A stretch of 64,000 bases of DNA from the NCBI RefSeq assembly GCF_900156535.1, contig NZ_FTNV01000001.1, positions 1,054,001-1,118,000 on the forward strand, read 5' to 3'. A program made the position numbers and the translations under genes. Below are positions 36,699-46,637 of this stretch, piece by piece; the stretch's first letter is position 1; the number at the start of each line of letters is the position of its first letter. The stretch comes from Roseovarius nanhaiticus. Lineage in GTDB: Bacteria > Pseudomonadota > Alphaproteobacteria > Rhodobacterales > Rhodobacteraceae. The notes beneath the pieces are model-generated. The model did no database searches. It saw nothing but the letters and a program-made list of their open reading frames with translations, and was not told where the DNA came from.

Positions 36699-37373
36699 TC
36701 AGCCCGTCGGCATGATGACCATCTCTTGGATATTCGCGCGCTCGGGCTGGTCAATCGCATAAACCACAGCATTCGCAATGTCTTCCGGCTTCAGCTTGTC
36801 AGGCTTTGCCTCATCGAAGAAAGGCGTGTCGACCATGCCCGGTGCGATCACGGTGCAGCGCCCGCCCCATTCGCGCATGTCGGTGCTCATGTTCCCGGCA
36901 AGGCCGTGGACAAACCATTTCGACGCGCCATAGACCGATCCCGAGATATGCACCCGCCCGGCGACCGAGCCGGTCAGCACCAAATGACCCTTGGACTTCT
37001 TGAGCGCGGCGTAGCTGGCCTTGAGGGTCAGCAGAACGCCCTTGATGTTGATGTCGACCAGCTTGGACCACTCCTCGGGGTCGCCCTTTTCGATGCCGGG
37101 CGTATCAAGGCCCGTGCCCGCGTTGGCAAAGACCGCGCCGAACCCGCCAAAGGTTTCGACCGTTTTTGAAACGGCATCCTGCAGCGAGCCAAGCTCGGTC
37201 ACGTCGCCTGGCAGGGCGATGGCATTCTCGCCGATCTCGGCTGCCAGATCGTTCAGCTTGTCCTCGCTGCGTGCGAAGAGGGCGACCTTCCAGCCCGCCT
37301 CGGCCGCTTGGCGGGCGGTTTGCGCGCCGATGCCCGAAGATGCGCCAGTGATGAATAGAACCTTGTCGGTCAT
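36699..37373 (-). CDS. Short-chain dehydrogenase/reductase
   Basis: A 224-residue classical SDR. The start is the ATG at 37373 with AAGGAG before it. The cofactor motif TGASSGIG (about 8-15) and ALFARSEDKL, with an Arg after beta 2, suggest NADP. The catalytic Ser is in LTGSVAGR and Tyr-x-x-x-Lys in YGASKWF. It is similar in build to YdfG-type 3-hydroxy acid dehydrogenases, but the substrate is not determined. Confidence 0.87.
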   Translation of the reverse strand: MTDKVLFITGASSGIGAQTARQAAEAGWKVALFARSEDKLNDLAAEIGENAIALPGDVTELGSLQDAVSKTVETFGGFGAVFANAGTGLDTPGIEKGDPEEWSKLVDINIKGVLLTLKASYAALKKSKGHLVLTGSVAGRVHISGSVYGASKWFVHGLAGNMSTDMREWGGRCTVIAPGMVDTPFFDEAKPDKLKPEDIANAVVYAIDQPERANIQEMVIMPTG

Positions 37374-37557
37374 GGTGTGAACTCCTTTTTCAATGCGTTG
37401 CTGCGCCAACGCGTGGGCCGCCGCAAAAGGTCCATCCGCTGCATCTGGGGCCGTTATTTCGCCTCTACCCAAAACCTTGCGGCTCGCCTATAGTGCCTGT
37501 GGATAATTGGGCGTCAGACCCAATCCCGAGAGGCAGAGAAAAGAAGGGGACAGGCCA

Positions 37558-38052
37558 ATGCGCTGCCCGTTTTGCGGAAATATTGAAACACAGGTCAAGG
37601 ATTCACGCCCGGCGGAAGAGCATGTCTCGATCCGGCGGCGCCGCTTCTGTCCGGCCTGCGGCGGGCGCTTTACCACCTATGAGCGGGTGCAGTTGCGCGA
37701 TCTGGTCGTCGTCAAAACGAATGGCCGCCGCGAGGATTTTGACCGTGACAAGCTGGAGCGCTCCATTCGCATCGCCTTGCAGAAGCGCCCGGTCGAGCCG
37801 GACCGGATCGAGCAGATGATTTCGGGGATCGTGCGCCGCCTGGAGAGCATGGGCGACACGGACATTCCGTCGAAAACGGTGGGCGAAATCGTGATGGAAA
37901 GCCTCGCGCGGATCGATACGGTCGCTTACGTGCGTTTCGCCAGCGTCTACAAGAATTTCCAGGCGGCTGACGATTTCGACAAGTTCGTGAGCGAATTGCG
38001 CCCGGACGCTGCCACCGGGACAACCACCGGGGCTGAAAAGCCCGGCGCGTGA
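37558..38052 (+). CDS. nrdR: Transcriptional repressor NrdR
   Basis: Nucleotide-sensing repressor of ribonucleotide reductase genes. The start is the ATG at 37558 (MRCPFCGN). It has 164 residues. The zinc ribbon uses CPFC (3-6) and CPAC (31-34), and an ATP-cone domain follows ([20 protein letters not shown]). The stop overlaps the ribD start as GTGA, so the two are co-translated. This nrdR-ribD linkage is widespread. Confidence 0.96.
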   Translation: MRCPFCGNIETQVKDSRPAEEHVSIRRRRFCPACGGRFTTYERVQLRDLVVVKTNGRREDFDRDKLERSIRIALQKRPVEPDRIEQMISGIVRRLESMGDTDIPSKTVGEIVMESLARIDTVAYVRFASVYKNFQAADDFDKFVSELRPDAATGTTTGAEKPGA

Positions 38053-39170
38053 GCGCCCTGGTGGCCCCAGATAAGTGTTCCCAGGCCGATATCCGGCATA
38101 TGCGAACCGCGCTGTCCTTGGGCCGGCGCGGTCAGGGTCAGACTTGGCCGAACCCGGCGGTCGGCTGCGTCATCGTGGCTCGGGGCCACGTCGTTGGCCG
38201 AGGCTGGACCCAGCCGGGCGGGCGCCCCCATGCCGAGCCTCAGGCGCTGGCACGCGCGGGCGATGCCGCGCGGGGGGCGACGGCTTATGTCACGCTTGAG
38301 CCTTGTGCGCATCACGGGCTGACCCCGCCTTGCACGGATGCCCTTGTTGCCTCGGGCGTGGCGCGCGTCGTCATCGCCTGCGGTGATCCAGATCCGCGCG
38401 TCGCGGGCCGGGGCATCGCGGCCCTCCGGCACGCCGGGATCACCGTCGATATTGGCACGTTGCGCGACGAGGCCGAGCGCGATCTGGCTGGGTTTCTGGG
38501 CCGCATCCATCGCGGTCGGCCCGAAGTTCTACTTAAACTCGCCATGTCGGTCGATGGGCGCATCGCCACCTCCTCGGGGCAGTCGCGCTGGATTACCGGG
38601 CCGGGCGCGCGCCGTATGGTGCACGCCATGCGCGCCCGGCATGATGCAGTTATGGTGGGCGGCGGCACGGTGCGCGCCGATGATCCGATGCTGACGGTGC
38701 GCGGCCTCGGCGCGCGGCAACAGCCCGTGCGTGTCGTCGTTTCGCGGCATCTCAATCTGCCGCTGGATGGCGCCCTCGCACGAAGCGCGGGCGATGTGCC
38801 GCTTTGGCTGATCCATGCCGCGGACGCCCCGGATGCCGCGATTGCAGCCTGGAAAGGCAGAGGTGCGCATTTGATCGCCTGTCCGGCCGACCGCGCTGGC
38901 CTTGATATGGGCGCTGCGCTGCAGGCACTCGGCGCCGCCGGATTGACGCGCGTCTTTTGCGAAGGGGGCGGCGCGCTGGCCGCATCGCTCCTCAAGGCGC
39001 AGCTTGCGGACCGGCTTGCCATCTTTGGCGCAGGGCTTGCCCTTGGCGCGGATGCGCGCGCGGGCATCGCCGAGATGGGCATCGATGATCTGACCGCTGC
39101 CCCGCGCTATCAGCTTGAAGAGATGCGCGCAGTCGGCGGCGACGCGCTGATGCTATGGCGGCGCCGCTGA
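38049..39170 (+). CDS. ribD: Bifunctional riboflavin biosynthesis protein RibD
   Basis: Deaminates the GTP cyclohydrolase II product and then reduces its ribosyl side chain. It has 373 residues. The start is the GTG overlapping the nrdR stop; an ATG at 38100 would remove only a short leader. The deaminase zinc site is HAEPQAL (about 59-65) with [11 protein letters not shown] (about 84-94). The reductase domain begins near 155 with [20 protein letters not shown] and ends with [13 protein letters not shown]. Confidence 0.95.
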   Translation: MSALVAPDKCSQADIRHMRTALSLGRRGQGQTWPNPAVGCVIVARGHVVGRGWTQPGGRPHAEPQALARAGDAARGATAYVTLEPCAHHGLTPPCTDALVASGVARVVIACGDPDPRVAGRGIAALRHAGITVDIGTLRDEAERDLAGFLGRIHRGRPEVLLKLAMSVDGRIATSSGQSRWITGPGARRMVHAMRARHDAVMVGGGTVRADDPMLTVRGLGARQQPVRVVVSRHLNLPLDGALARSAGDVPLWLIHAADAPDAAIAAWKGRGAHLIACPADRAGLDMGAALQALGAAGLTRVFCEGGGALAASLLKAQLADRLAIFGAGLALGADARAGIAEMGIDDLTAAPRYQLEEMRAVGGDALMLWRRR

Positions 39171-39184
39171 TCCGGCCGCCCGCC

Positions 39185-39209
39185 ATGAGTATTTTTGGAA
39201 CAATGAAAG
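39185..39209 (+). repeat. Intergenic GAGTATTTTT...GAACAATGAAA motif, copy 2
   Basis: Reads ATGAGTATTTTTGGAACAAT and continues GAAAG, nearly the same as 22289-22311 on the other strand. It lies between the convergent ends of ribD and the carbonic anhydrase gene. Confidence 0.6.
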
Positions 39210-39221
39210 ACTGAACAGTCT

Positions 39222-39872
39222 TCAGATCGGGGCAAAAGCCTGGGTTGCGGGGCTGAATTGCTCGACCCGGCCTTCGCCGATATCCAGCCAGAGCCCGTGC
39301 AGTGTCAGCGTGCCGCGCTCCATCGCTGCCGTGACGAAAGGAAAGCTGATCAGGTTCTCCAGTGAGACGAGGACGGCCTCCTTTTCAAGGGCGCGCAGGC
39401 GCTGGCCCTCGTCCTCGATGCCGTCCACGCGCGCGTAGCCGGGGCGCAGGATATCCATCCAACGACCAACGAAACTGGTACGCTCCTCAAGCTCGGGGGC
39501 GCGGCCCGAGCACATGTCGTCGCAGCCCTTGATGCCCCCACAGCTGGAATGGCCCATGACAATCACATGCGCGACCTTGAGCGCGCAGACCGCGTATTCC
39601 AGCGCGGCGGAGGTGCCATGCTGCTGCCCGTCCGCCGTATAGGGAGGCACGAGATTGGCGATATTGCGGTGGATGAAGAACTCGCCCTGATCCGCGCCAA
39701 AGATCGATGTGACATGCACGCGGCTGTCGCAGCACGAGATCAGCATGGCGCGCGGGTGCTGCCCCTCTTGGGCCAGGGTGCGATACCAGCTTTCATTCTC
39801 GGTGTAGGAGGTGGCCCTCCAGCCGTGGTAGCGCTGGATCAGATAGGGCGGCAGGGGGCGGGCTTGATGCAT
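39222..39872 (-). CDS. Beta-class carbonic anhydrase
   Basis: Hydrates CO2 to bicarbonate. It has 216 residues. The zinc ligands are visible as CCDSRV (Cys about 48, Asp 50, Arg 52) and MGHSSCGGIKG (His about 106, Cys 109), the usual beta-class set. The motif RNIANLVPPY follows the first cluster. It is a single gene on the minus strand, converging on ribD. Confidence 0.93.
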   Translation of the reverse strand: MHQARPLPPYLIQRYHGWRATSYTENESWYRTLAQEGQHPRAMLISCCDSRVHVTSIFGADQGEFFIHRNIANLVPPYTADGQQHGTSAALEYAVCALKVAHVIVMGHSSCGGIKGCDDMCSGRAPELEERTSFVGRWMDILRPGYARVDGIEDEGQRLRALEKEAVLVSLENLISFPFVTAAMERGTLTLHGLWLDIGEGRVEQFSPATQAFAPI

Positions 39873-40025
39873 CTTCGGGCCTTTGGTCAGGGGTCGCCTT
39901 GATGGGATAGACCGTATTCGCGGCTAATTCGACAGACAAAATGCGGCGAGCGAAACCTTTTGGGAACGAAAGAGGCGCATCTTTGCCCCACTCGACGCGG
40001 CTGTGGGGCCGCTGCGCGCAAAGGC

Positions 40026-40424
40026 ATGAATTGGGGTGAGACCGTGAAAGACGTAACAATGCTAGTGCAAAAGGAAGTGGTGCGCCTGAATGCGAGCCGC
40101 CTGGAAGAACTCTATGCCCAGCTGGGTGAGGCGGGGGCCGAGGATGTCGTCTGCCGCGCGCTTGAGGAGTTGGCGCTGCGCCTTTCGCATACCGAGCGGT
40201 GCTATCGTGAGGGCCGAACAGGCGATATGCGCAAATCCGCACGCAGCCTTGTCGCCATTGCCGATCAAATCGGCATGCAGGCCCTGTCGCGGGTGGCCGC
40301 GGATGTTACCATCGCCGCCGACCGGTGCGATCACGTGGCCATCGCTGCCACCCTTTCGCGGCTTCTGCGGATCGGCGATTGCAGCCTCAGCGAGGTATGG
40401 GAGATGCAGGATCTGTCGATTTGA
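40026..40424 (+). CDS. Conserved-looking helical protein, 132 aa
   Basis: Function unknown. The protein is all helical (RLEELYAQLGEAGAEDVVCR, then MRKSARSLVAIADQIGMQAL), loosely like a histidine phosphotransfer bundle but without a phosphorylatable His in the expected place. The ATG at 40026 is used; a GTG at 40044 with GGGGTGAG upstream is nearly as good. It lies 69 bp before pepA on the same strand. Confidence 0.6.
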   Translation: MNWGETVKDVTMLVQKEVVRLNASRLEELYAQLGEAGAEDVVCRALEELALRLSHTERCYREGRTGDMRKSARSLVAIADQIGMQALSRVAADVTIAADRCDHVAIAATLSRLLRIGDCSLSEVWEMQDLSI

Positions 40425-40493
40425 CCGCTTGCAGGCGCCGGTGGCGCGGTTAGGCTGCGCGCGCAACGCACCTGATCGAAAGGCAACAGCCCC

Positions 40494-41909
40494 ATGTCAC
40501 CCGACGCCAGCCCCAAGGCAGACGCCCAGACCTACCTGACATTCGCGCGCGATGTGACCGACCCCCTGCCGCTGCATGTGATTGAGGCGGGCGCGTTGGA
40601 GACGTGGCTGCAGGCGCAGCCCGACGCCGTGCGCACCTGGGTGACGGCCTCGGGCTTCGAGGCGGCCTTGGGTGCCAGTCTTCTGGTGCCGGGGGAGGCG
40701 GGTGCGCCGGTGATGGCGCTGGCTGGATATGGCACCACGGATGCGCGGGCGCGCGGCCGCTTTCACCTTGCCGCAGTGGCCGCTGCCTTGCCCGAAGGCA
40801 CTTACCGTCTTGAGGGGATGGATGCGGACCGGGCCGAGGAGGAGGCGCTGGGCTGGCTGCTGGCGGGCTATTCTTTTGGCCGCTACCGCACCCAATCGGG
40901 CGCCAAGGCGCGCCTCGTCTCGCCCGAAGGCGTCGATGCCGCCCGGATCGAGGCTGTTGCCGCTGGCGAGATCCTGACGCGAGATTTGATCAATACGCCC
41001 GCCAACGACATGGGGCCCGATGCGCTGGAGGGCGCGTGTGCCGATCTTGCCGAGCGCTTTGACGCCAAGATGGAAGTGACGCGCGGCGAAGACCTCCGGG
41101 CGCAAAACCTCCCTCTGATACACGCGGTCGGGCGCGCTGCCGCGCAGGCGCCGCGCCTGATCGATATGCACTGGGGCAATACGGGGCCAACCCTGACGCT
41201 GGTGGGCAAGGGCGTATGTTTCGATACCGGGGGCCTCAACCTCAAACACGGTTCCAGCATGGGCCTGATGAAAAAGGACATGGGCGGCGCCGCGACCGTT
41301 CTGGGCCTTGCGCAGATGATCATGGCGCTGGAGCTGCCGCTGCGCCTCCGCGTGCTGATCCCCGCCGTTGAAAACTCGGTCAGCGCCGATGCGATGCGGC
41401 CGGGGGATATCCTGACCGCCCGCAACGGCAAAACGGTTGAGATCAACAACACCGACGCCGAGGGGCGTCTGGTTTTGGCCGATGCACTGACGCTGGGGGC
41501 CGAGGGCGAGCCGGGTCTGATGGTCTCGATGGCGACGCTGACCGGCGCCGCGCGGGTCGCGGTCGGCCCGGATCTGGCGCCTTATTATGCCGATGACGCC
41601 GCCCTCGCCGCGGCGATCGAGAGCGGCGCGGCGCGCGCAGCCGACCCGGTGTGGCGCATGCCGTTTCATGCGCCCTACGAGGCGATGATCGAGCCCGGCA
41701 TCGCGGATCTCGACAATGCGCCCTCTGGCGGTTTCGCGGGCTCGATCACCGCGGCGCTCTTCCTGCGGCGGTTTGCGGGCGGCACGCGATACGCGCATTT
41801 CGACATCTACGGCTGGAACCCCAGCGCTGCGCCCGCCCGGCCCAAAGGGGGCGTCGGCATGGGGGCGCGGGCGTTGCTTGCAGCCTTGCCGGAGGCGCTG
41901 GATCTGTGA
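40494..41909 (+). CDS. pepA: Leucyl aminopeptidase, M17 family
   Basis: Cytosolic metallo-aminopeptidase with two metal ions. It has 471 residues. The metal and catalytic residues lie in VGKGVCFDTGGLNLK (about 239-253), MKKDMGGAATVLGLA and the family signature NTDAEGRLVLADAL (about 319-332). The N-terminal domain is variable, as usual. The stop overlaps the start of the NlpC/P60 gene, so both are made together. Confidence 0.93.
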   Translation: MSPDASPKADAQTYLTFARDVTDPLPLHVIEAGALETWLQAQPDAVRTWVTASGFEAALGASLLVPGEAGAPVMALAGYGTTDARARGRFHLAAVAAALPEGTYRLEGMDADRAEEEALGWLLAGYSFGRYRTQSGAKARLVSPEGVDAARIEAVAAGEILTRDLINTPANDMGPDALEGACADLAERFDAKMEVTRGEDLRAQNLPLIHAVGRAAAQAPRLIDMHWGNTGPTLTLVGKGVCFDTGGLNLKHGSSMGLMKKDMGGAATVLGLAQMIMALELPLRLRVLIPAVENSVSADAMRPGDILTARNGKTVEINNTDAEGRLVLADALTLGAEGEPGLMVSMATLTGAARVAVGPDLAPYYADDAALAAAIESGAARAADPVWRMPFHAPYEAMIEPGIADLDNAPSGGFAGSITAALFLRRFAGGTRYAHFDIYGWNPSAAPARPKGGVGMGARALLAALPEALDL

Positions 41910-42727
41910 GCGACCCGCGCGCCATACCAGCCAATGAGCGCGTCGCGGCCGCGTCCTTGCGCGGCCGGGTCAAGGCGCCGCGTTTTGCCGAGGGCAGCGC
42001 GCGCCGGGTCGCTATCCCGGTCGCCGATCTCTCGCTTAAGCCAGGCGGCAAACGGACGCGCCAATGGCTGATGGGCGCGCCCGTCACCTGTTACGAGCTG
42101 CACGAGGGGCACACTTTCGTGCAGGGCGAGGATGGCTATGTGGGCTATCTGCCCGAGGCCGCGCTGCACGATGGTCCCGCGCCGACCCACTGGATCAGCG
42201 CCCGCGCCAGCCATAGCTATAACGCGCCCGACCTCAAATCGCCCGAGCGGATGGCGCTGAGCCATCTCAGCCGCGTCGCGGTGACGAAGACACAAGACAA
42301 CTGGGCCGAGACCGCTCTGGGTCATATCCCGCTCCAGCATCTCAGCCCGCTGCCCATGGCCGCGACCGATCCCGTCGCGGTGGCCGAAATCTATTTAGGC
42401 GCGCCCTACTTTTGGGGAGGCAATTCTGCATTTGGCATCGACTGCTCCGGCCTTGTCCAGGCCGGTTGCCGTGCCTGCGGCATCGCGTGTCCCGGCGACA
42501 GCGATCAGCAGGAAGAGGTTTTGGGCTCTGACCTTGCGGAAGATGCGCTCCTGCGGCGTGGCGATTTGCTGTTCTGGAAAGGCCATGTTGCCTGGGTGCT
42601 CGACGAGGCCCGTATCCTTCATGCGAACGCCCATTCGATGAGCGTCTCCACCGAGCCGCTGGAGGCCGCCGTCACCCGCATCGCGGAGCAGGGCGGCGGA
42701 CCGGTCACGGCACGCAAGCGCCTCTGA
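41906..42727 (+). CDS. NlpC/P60 family peptidase with SH3-like domain
   Basis: A 273-residue cell-wall gamma-D-glutamyl peptidase candidate. It starts at the GTG of a GTGA overlap with pepA. Residues 60-165 look like bacterial SH3 repeats (GAPVTCYELHEGHTFVQGED). The NlpC/P60 domain has the catalytic Cys in FGIDCSGLVQAGC (about 178) and the His in WKGHVAWV (about 229). There is no signal peptide, so it may act on imported muropeptides, consistent with its pairing with an aminopeptidase. Confidence 0.88.
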   Translation: MSDPRAIPANERVAAASLRGRVKAPRFAEGSARRVAIPVADLSLKPGGKRTRQWLMGAPVTCYELHEGHTFVQGEDGYVGYLPEAALHDGPAPTHWISARASHSYNAPDLKSPERMALSHLSRVAVTKTQDNWAETALGHIPLQHLSPLPMAATDPVAVAEIYLGAPYFWGGNSAFGIDCSGLVQAGCRACGIACPGDSDQQEEVLGSDLAEDALLRRGDLLFWKGHVAWVLDEARILHANAHSMSVSTEPLEAAVTRIAEQGGGPVTARKRL

Positions 42728-42741
42728 CAGGCCGGCCCCGC

Positions 42742-42770
42742 TTTTTCAGTGTTCTAAAAATACTCAAATA
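42742..42770 (-). repeat. Intergenic GAGTATTTTT motif, copy 3 (variant)
   Basis: On the minus strand it contains TTTGAGTATTTTTAGAACAC followed by TGAAAAA. It is related to the copies at 22289 and 39185 and again lies at a gene end, between two convergent genes. Confidence 0.55.
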
Positions 42771-42775
42771 CCCGC

Positions 42776-44182
42776 TCAGACCGGGGGCAGAACCTTGCCC
42801 GGATTCATGATTCCGTTCGGATCGAGCGCCGCCTTGATCGCGCGCATCGCGGCCAGGGCGGTGGGGCTCTTGTAACGGATCATGCTTGGCTGCTTGCTCA
42901 GCCCTATCCCGTGCTCGGCCGAGAAGCTGCCGCCGAGAGCCAGCGCCGCGTCCTCCACCGCATTGCCGATCTCGGTGCAAAGCGCCGCGTCGGGGCGCGT
43001 GGGAAAGACGCCCAGATGCATGTTGCCATCACCCAGATGCGCGACCGACACGTCGCGCGCGCCGGGATCGAGCCGCGCGATAATGGCGGCGACCGCATCG
43101 ACGAATTCCTGCATGCGGTCCACCGGCACGGCAATGTCGCGGTCCGCGTAGGGCTCGTGCAGGGTGATGACCTCGGCTGCCGCCTCGCGACGCGCCCACA
43201 TCTCGCTGCGCTGCGCCTCGTTCTGCGCGACCACCGCAGCGAGAATGGCCTCCTCCTCGAAAAGCGCGCCCAGCACCTCCTCCAGATGCGCCGCGATGGG
43301 GATCTGGCCGCTGGCATCCGGGGTTGCATCGCGCGGCGCAATGGCGCCGACCTCGACGAGGATGTTCACATCATGCCGCCCCTCGAACGGCTCGCGATGC
43401 GCGGGCGACAGCTCCAGATAGGTCTCCATATAGGCGCGCGGCATGTATTCGAACGCCTGCACGGCGCCGCCCGTCTCCTGTTGCAGCCGGTTCAAGAGGT
43501 CCAGCGCATCGGCGACGCGCGGCACGGCGACCATCGCCGTCGCCGTGGCAAGGGGTGCCGGGTGCAGCTTGAGCACGGCGGCGGTGATGATGCCCAGCGT
43601 GCCCTCGGCGCCGATCAGCAGGTGGCGCAGATCGTAGCCGGAGTTATCCTTATGCAGTTGGCGCATCAGATCGACAATATCGCCATTGGGCATCACCGCC
43701 TCGATCCCCAGACACAGATCGCGCGTATTGCCGTAACGCAGCACGTTCGAGCCACCCGCGTTGGTCGAGAGCGCCCCGCCGATCATGGCCGAGCCGCGCG
43801 CGCCGAAATAAAGCGGAAAGATGAGGCCATGCTCGGCCACTGCATCGTGGATCGAGCTGAGGATCGCGCCCGCCTCGACAATGGCGATCCGGCTTGAGGC
43901 GCGGACCTCGCGGATGCGGTTCATGCGGCCCACTGACAGGAGGATCGCGCCGCCTGCCTCGGTCGCGTCGGTCAGCCCGGTATTGCCAGCCTGCGGCACG
44001 ATGGGCGTGCCCGTCTCGTTGGCCAGCTTGACGATGGCCGCGACCTCCTGGGTCGTTCCCGGCCGCACCACGGCCAGCGGCGTGCCACGCTTGTGACCCG
44101 ACCAGTCGGCGTCATAGCCCGCCATATCGGCCCCGGTCAGCACATGGGCGGTGCCGACGATTTCGCGCAGTCGCTCGAGCAT
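42776..44182 (-). CDS. FAD-linked oxidase (D-2-hydroxyacid dehydrogenase type)
   Basis: A vanillyl-alcohol-oxidase-fold flavoprotein of 468 residues. The FAD-binding PCMH domain is at about 35-215 (VVRPGTTQEVAAIVKLANET, IVPQAGNTGLTDATE, GALSTNAGGSNVLRYGNTRD). The C-terminal domain has the metal-binding-type HLGDGNMHLGVF and ends with FSAEHGIGLSKQ. Relatives oxidise D-lactate, glycolate or D-2-hydroxyglutarate; the substrate is not determined. It lies 3 bp after the Lrp-like gene. Confidence 0.9.
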   Translation of the reverse strand: MLERLREIVGTAHVLTGADMAGYDADWSGHKRGTPLAVVRPGTTQEVAAIVKLANETGTPIVPQAGNTGLTDATEAGGAILLSVGRMNRIREVRASSRIAIVEAGAILSSIHDAVAEHGLIFPLYFGARGSAMIGGALSTNAGGSNVLRYGNTRDLCLGIEAVMPNGDIVDLMRQLHKDNSGYDLRHLLIGAEGTLGIITAAVLKLHPAPLATATAMVAVPRVADALDLLNRLQQETGGAVQAFEYMPRAYMETYLELSPAHREPFEGRHDVNILVEVGAIAPRDATPDASGQIPIAAHLEEVLGALFEEEAILAAVVAQNEAQRSEMWARREAAAEVITLHEPYADRDIAVPVDRMQEFVDAVAAIIARLDPGARDVSVAHLGDGNMHLGVFPTRPDAALCTEIGNAVEDAALALGGSFSAEHGIGLSKQPSMIRYKSPTALAAMRAIKAALDPNGIMNPGKVLPPV

Positions 44183-44185
44183 CGC

Positions 44186-44422
44186 TCAGAACGCCTTGAA
44201 GGTCAGGGTCGTCTCAGTCCGCTCGATATTGGGGATTTGCAGCAGGTTCTCGTTAATGAATTTGCCCACGTCATCCTTGTCCGAAATGTAGAGTTTCAGC
44301 AGCAGATCAAAGGGTCCAGAGGTCGAGTAAAGCTCGGAATGAAATTCGCGCAGGGCGATATCCTCGGCCACCTTGTAGGAGGTGCCGGGCTTGCAGCGGA
44401 TGTTCACGAAAACGCAGCGCAT
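44186..44422 (-). CDS. Stand-alone Lrp/AsnC ligand-binding domain protein
   Basis: A 78-residue RAM domain without the DNA-binding helix-turn-helix of Lrp. The fold pattern is visible in VFVNIRCKPGTSYKVAED, GPFDLLLKLYISDKDDVGKF and IERTETTLTFKAF. Such proteins bind amino acids or form mixed oligomers with full-length regulators. It is directly followed by the FAD oxidase gene, which suggests a joint role. Confidence 0.85.
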   Translation of the reverse strand: MRCVFVNIRCKPGTSYKVAEDIALREFHSELYSTSGPFDLLLKLYISDKDDVGKFINENLLQIPNIERTETTLTFKAF

Positions 44423-44446
44423 GTGGGAAGTCCTTTGTTTTGGCCC

Positions 44447-44872
44447 CTAAAGGCTCATGTGCCGGGCGCGCGCGCCGCGCTCGATCGCGGCGGCGTGCAG
44501 CCGGTCGAGGTTCAGCTCGTAGCGGATCTCTTCCAGCAGGCGGAGCTCGCTATCGCCCAGCACGCCATCGGCGGCGGCCACGTCGCAGGCCAGCGCATAT
44601 GCCGTCTCGAACAGACGCTCGGGAAGGCTCACGCGGATAAGGCCGAAGAGGGCATCAAGCCCATCCTCGTCCGAGAAAAGATCAAACACCGTCTGCGCGA
44701 CAATATTGATGCGGTCCGCATCGTAGCGGCCAAAGACCGGCAAATTGTTGACGGCGCTTTCGATCTTGACCAGTTCCGCAGTTTGAATTCGCTCATCCGA
44801 GGCCGAAACCGCGATCATCACGGCCACCAGGCAGTCCTGCGCGCTCAGTGGATGCGTTTCGGTATCGGTCAT
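44447..44872 (-). CDS. TerB-like helical protein, 141 aa
   Basis: Related to the tellurite-resistance TerB family. The start is the ATG at 44872 (MTDTETHPLSAQDCLVAVMI), because AAGGA is well placed; an upstream ATG at 44890 is possible. VAVSASDERIQTAELVKIES-like sequence (quoted in part: AVSASDERIQTAELVKIES) and ACDVAAADGVLGDSELRLLE are the two acidic TerB repeats, which bind metal in relatives. Tellurite resistance itself should not be assumed. Confidence 0.8.
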   Translation of the reverse strand: MTDTETHPLSAQDCLVAVMIAVSASDERIQTAELVKIESAVNNLPVFGRYDADRINIVAQTVFDLFSDEDGLDALFGLIRVSLPERLFETAYALACDVAAADGVLGDSELRLLEEIRYELNLDRLHAAAIERGARARHMSL

Positions 44873-44995
44873 CGGAAAATCCTTTGTCATTACGGGCGCC
44901 TCCGCGCAGATTATTGACCTTGGCACGGCTCGGCAATAGGAAGCGGCGGACCTTTGCGCGCACCCGCGCAACGGCATGACTTCTGGAGAGCCCCC

Positions 44996-46570
44996 ATGTC
45001 CGATCTGCGTGACGCTGCGATGACCTCGAAAGCCTGGCCTTTTGAAGAAGCGCGCCGTTTGCTCAAACGGTACGAGAAGGGCGCCCCGGAAAAGGGCCAT
45101 GTCCTTTTCGAGACGGGCTATGGTCCCTCGGGCCTGCCGCATATCGGCACATTCGGCGAGGTGCTGCGCACCACGATGATCCGCCGCGCCTTTGAGGTGA
45201 TCAGCGATATACCGACGCGGATGATCTGTTTTTCCGACGATCTGGACGGGATGCGCAAGGTGCCGGGCAACGTGCCCAACCGCGAGGCACTGGCCGAGCA
45301 TCTGCAAAAGCCGCTGACATCGGTGCCCGATCCGTTCGGCACGCATGACAGCTTTGGCGCGCATAACAACGCGATGCTGCGCCGTTTTCTGGATACGTTC
45401 GGCTTTGAATACGAGTTTATCTCGGCCACGGAATTCTATCGCTCGGGCCAGTTCGATGACGTGCTGCTGCGCGCCGCCGAGCGTTATGACGCGATCATGA
45501 AAGTCATGCTGAAGTCCCTGCGCGAAGAACGCCAGCAGACCTATTCGATTTTCCTGCCCATCCACCCCGAGACGGGCCGTGTGATGTATGTGCCGATGAA
45601 GCATGTCGATGCCGCGAACGGCACGATCACCTTCGACACCGAAGAGGGCGAGGAAATGACCCTGCCCGTGACGGGCGGCAATGTGAAACTGCAGTGGAAG
45701 CCCGATTTCGGCGCGCGCTGGGCGGCCCTCGGTGTCGATTTCGAGATGTATGGCAAGGATCACAGCACCAATACGCCGATCTATGACAGCATCTGCGAGA
45801 TCCTGGGCGGCAAAAAGCCCGAGCATTTCACCTACGAGCTGTTCCTCGACGAGAATGGCCAGAAGATCAGCAAATCGTCGGGCAACGGCATCTCGATCGA
45901 CGAATGGCTGACCTATGCCGCCACGGAGTCGCTCAGCTATTTCATGTATGCCAAGCCTAAGACGGCCAAGCGCATGCATTTCGACGTGATCCCCAAGGCG
46001 GTGGACGAATACCACCAACAGCTGCGCGCCTATCCCACGCAGGACGCGGCGCAGCAGGCGAACAATCCGGTGTTCCACATCCACCCCGATGGCGTGCCCG
46101 AGAGCAAAATGGTCGTGCCGTTCTCGATGCTCTTGAACCTCGCCTCCGTCGCCGGCGCCGAGGAGAAAAGCCAGCTTTGGGGCTTTATCCAGCGTTATGC
46201 GCCCGAGGCCAGCGCCGAGACGAACCCCGATATGGACGCCGCCGTGGGCTATGCGCTGCGCTATTACGAGGATTTCGTGAAGCCGGCCAAAGTGTTCCGC
46301 GCACCCACGGATCTGGAGCGCGAGGCGCTGGAGGATCTGCGCGATCAGCTGGCGGCCTATGATGGCCCGCTCGACGATGAGGCGCTGCAATCCATCGTCT
46401 ACGGCGTGGGCCGGGACCGTTTCGATCCGCTCCGCGATTGGTTCAAGGCACTTTACGAGGTACTGCTGGGCGCCTCCCAAGGCCCGCGCTTCGGCGGATT
46501 CATCGCGCTTTACGGCGTGGATGAGACACGCCAGTTGATCGACGACGCGCTGGCTGGCAAATTCGTCTGA
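44996..46570 (+). CDS. lysK: Lysyl-tRNA synthetase, class I
   Basis: Charges tRNA-Lys. This is the class I (archaeal-type) enzyme found in alphaproteobacteria, not the class II LysS of most bacteria. The start is the ATG at 44996 with TGGAGAG upstream. It has 524 residues. The class I signatures are [10 protein letters not shown] (about 44-53) and KISKSSG (about 288-294). The C-terminal anticodon-binding part is helical and ends DALAGKFV. Confidence 0.95.
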   Translation: MSDLRDAAMTSKAWPFEEARRLLKRYEKGAPEKGHVLFETGYGPSGLPHIGTFGEVLRTTMIRRAFEVISDIPTRMICFSDDLDGMRKVPGNVPNREALAEHLQKPLTSVPDPFGTHDSFGAHNNAMLRRFLDTFGFEYEFISATEFYRSGQFDDVLLRAAERYDAIMKVMLKSLREERQQTYSIFLPIHPETGRVMYVPMKHVDAANGTITFDTEEGEEMTLPVTGGNVKLQWKPDFGARWAALGVDFEMYGKDHSTNTPIYDSICEILGGKKPEHFTYELFLDENGQKISKSSGNGISIDEWLTYAATESLSYFMYAKPKTAKRMHFDVIPKAVDEYHQQLRAYPTQDAAQQANNPVFHIHPDGVPESKMVVPFSMLLNLASVAGAEEKSQLWGFIQRYAPEASAETNPDMDAAVGYALRYYEDFVKPAKVFRAPTDLEREALEDLRDQLAAYDGPLDDEALQSIVYGVGRDRFDPLRDWFKALYEVLLGASQGPRFGGFIALYGVDETRQLIDDALAGKFV

Positions 46571-46637
46571 ACCCCGCTTGCGCTGGATCAAGGCGCTTGA
46601 GACGGGGCAGGGCAGACTCGAGCAAAAGGAGAGCGGC

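Noticed and set aside
44447..44872. Tellurite resistance gene
   Set aside because: Only a TerB-like domain is present, without other ter genes. TerB-fold proteins are widespread, so resistance is not claimed.
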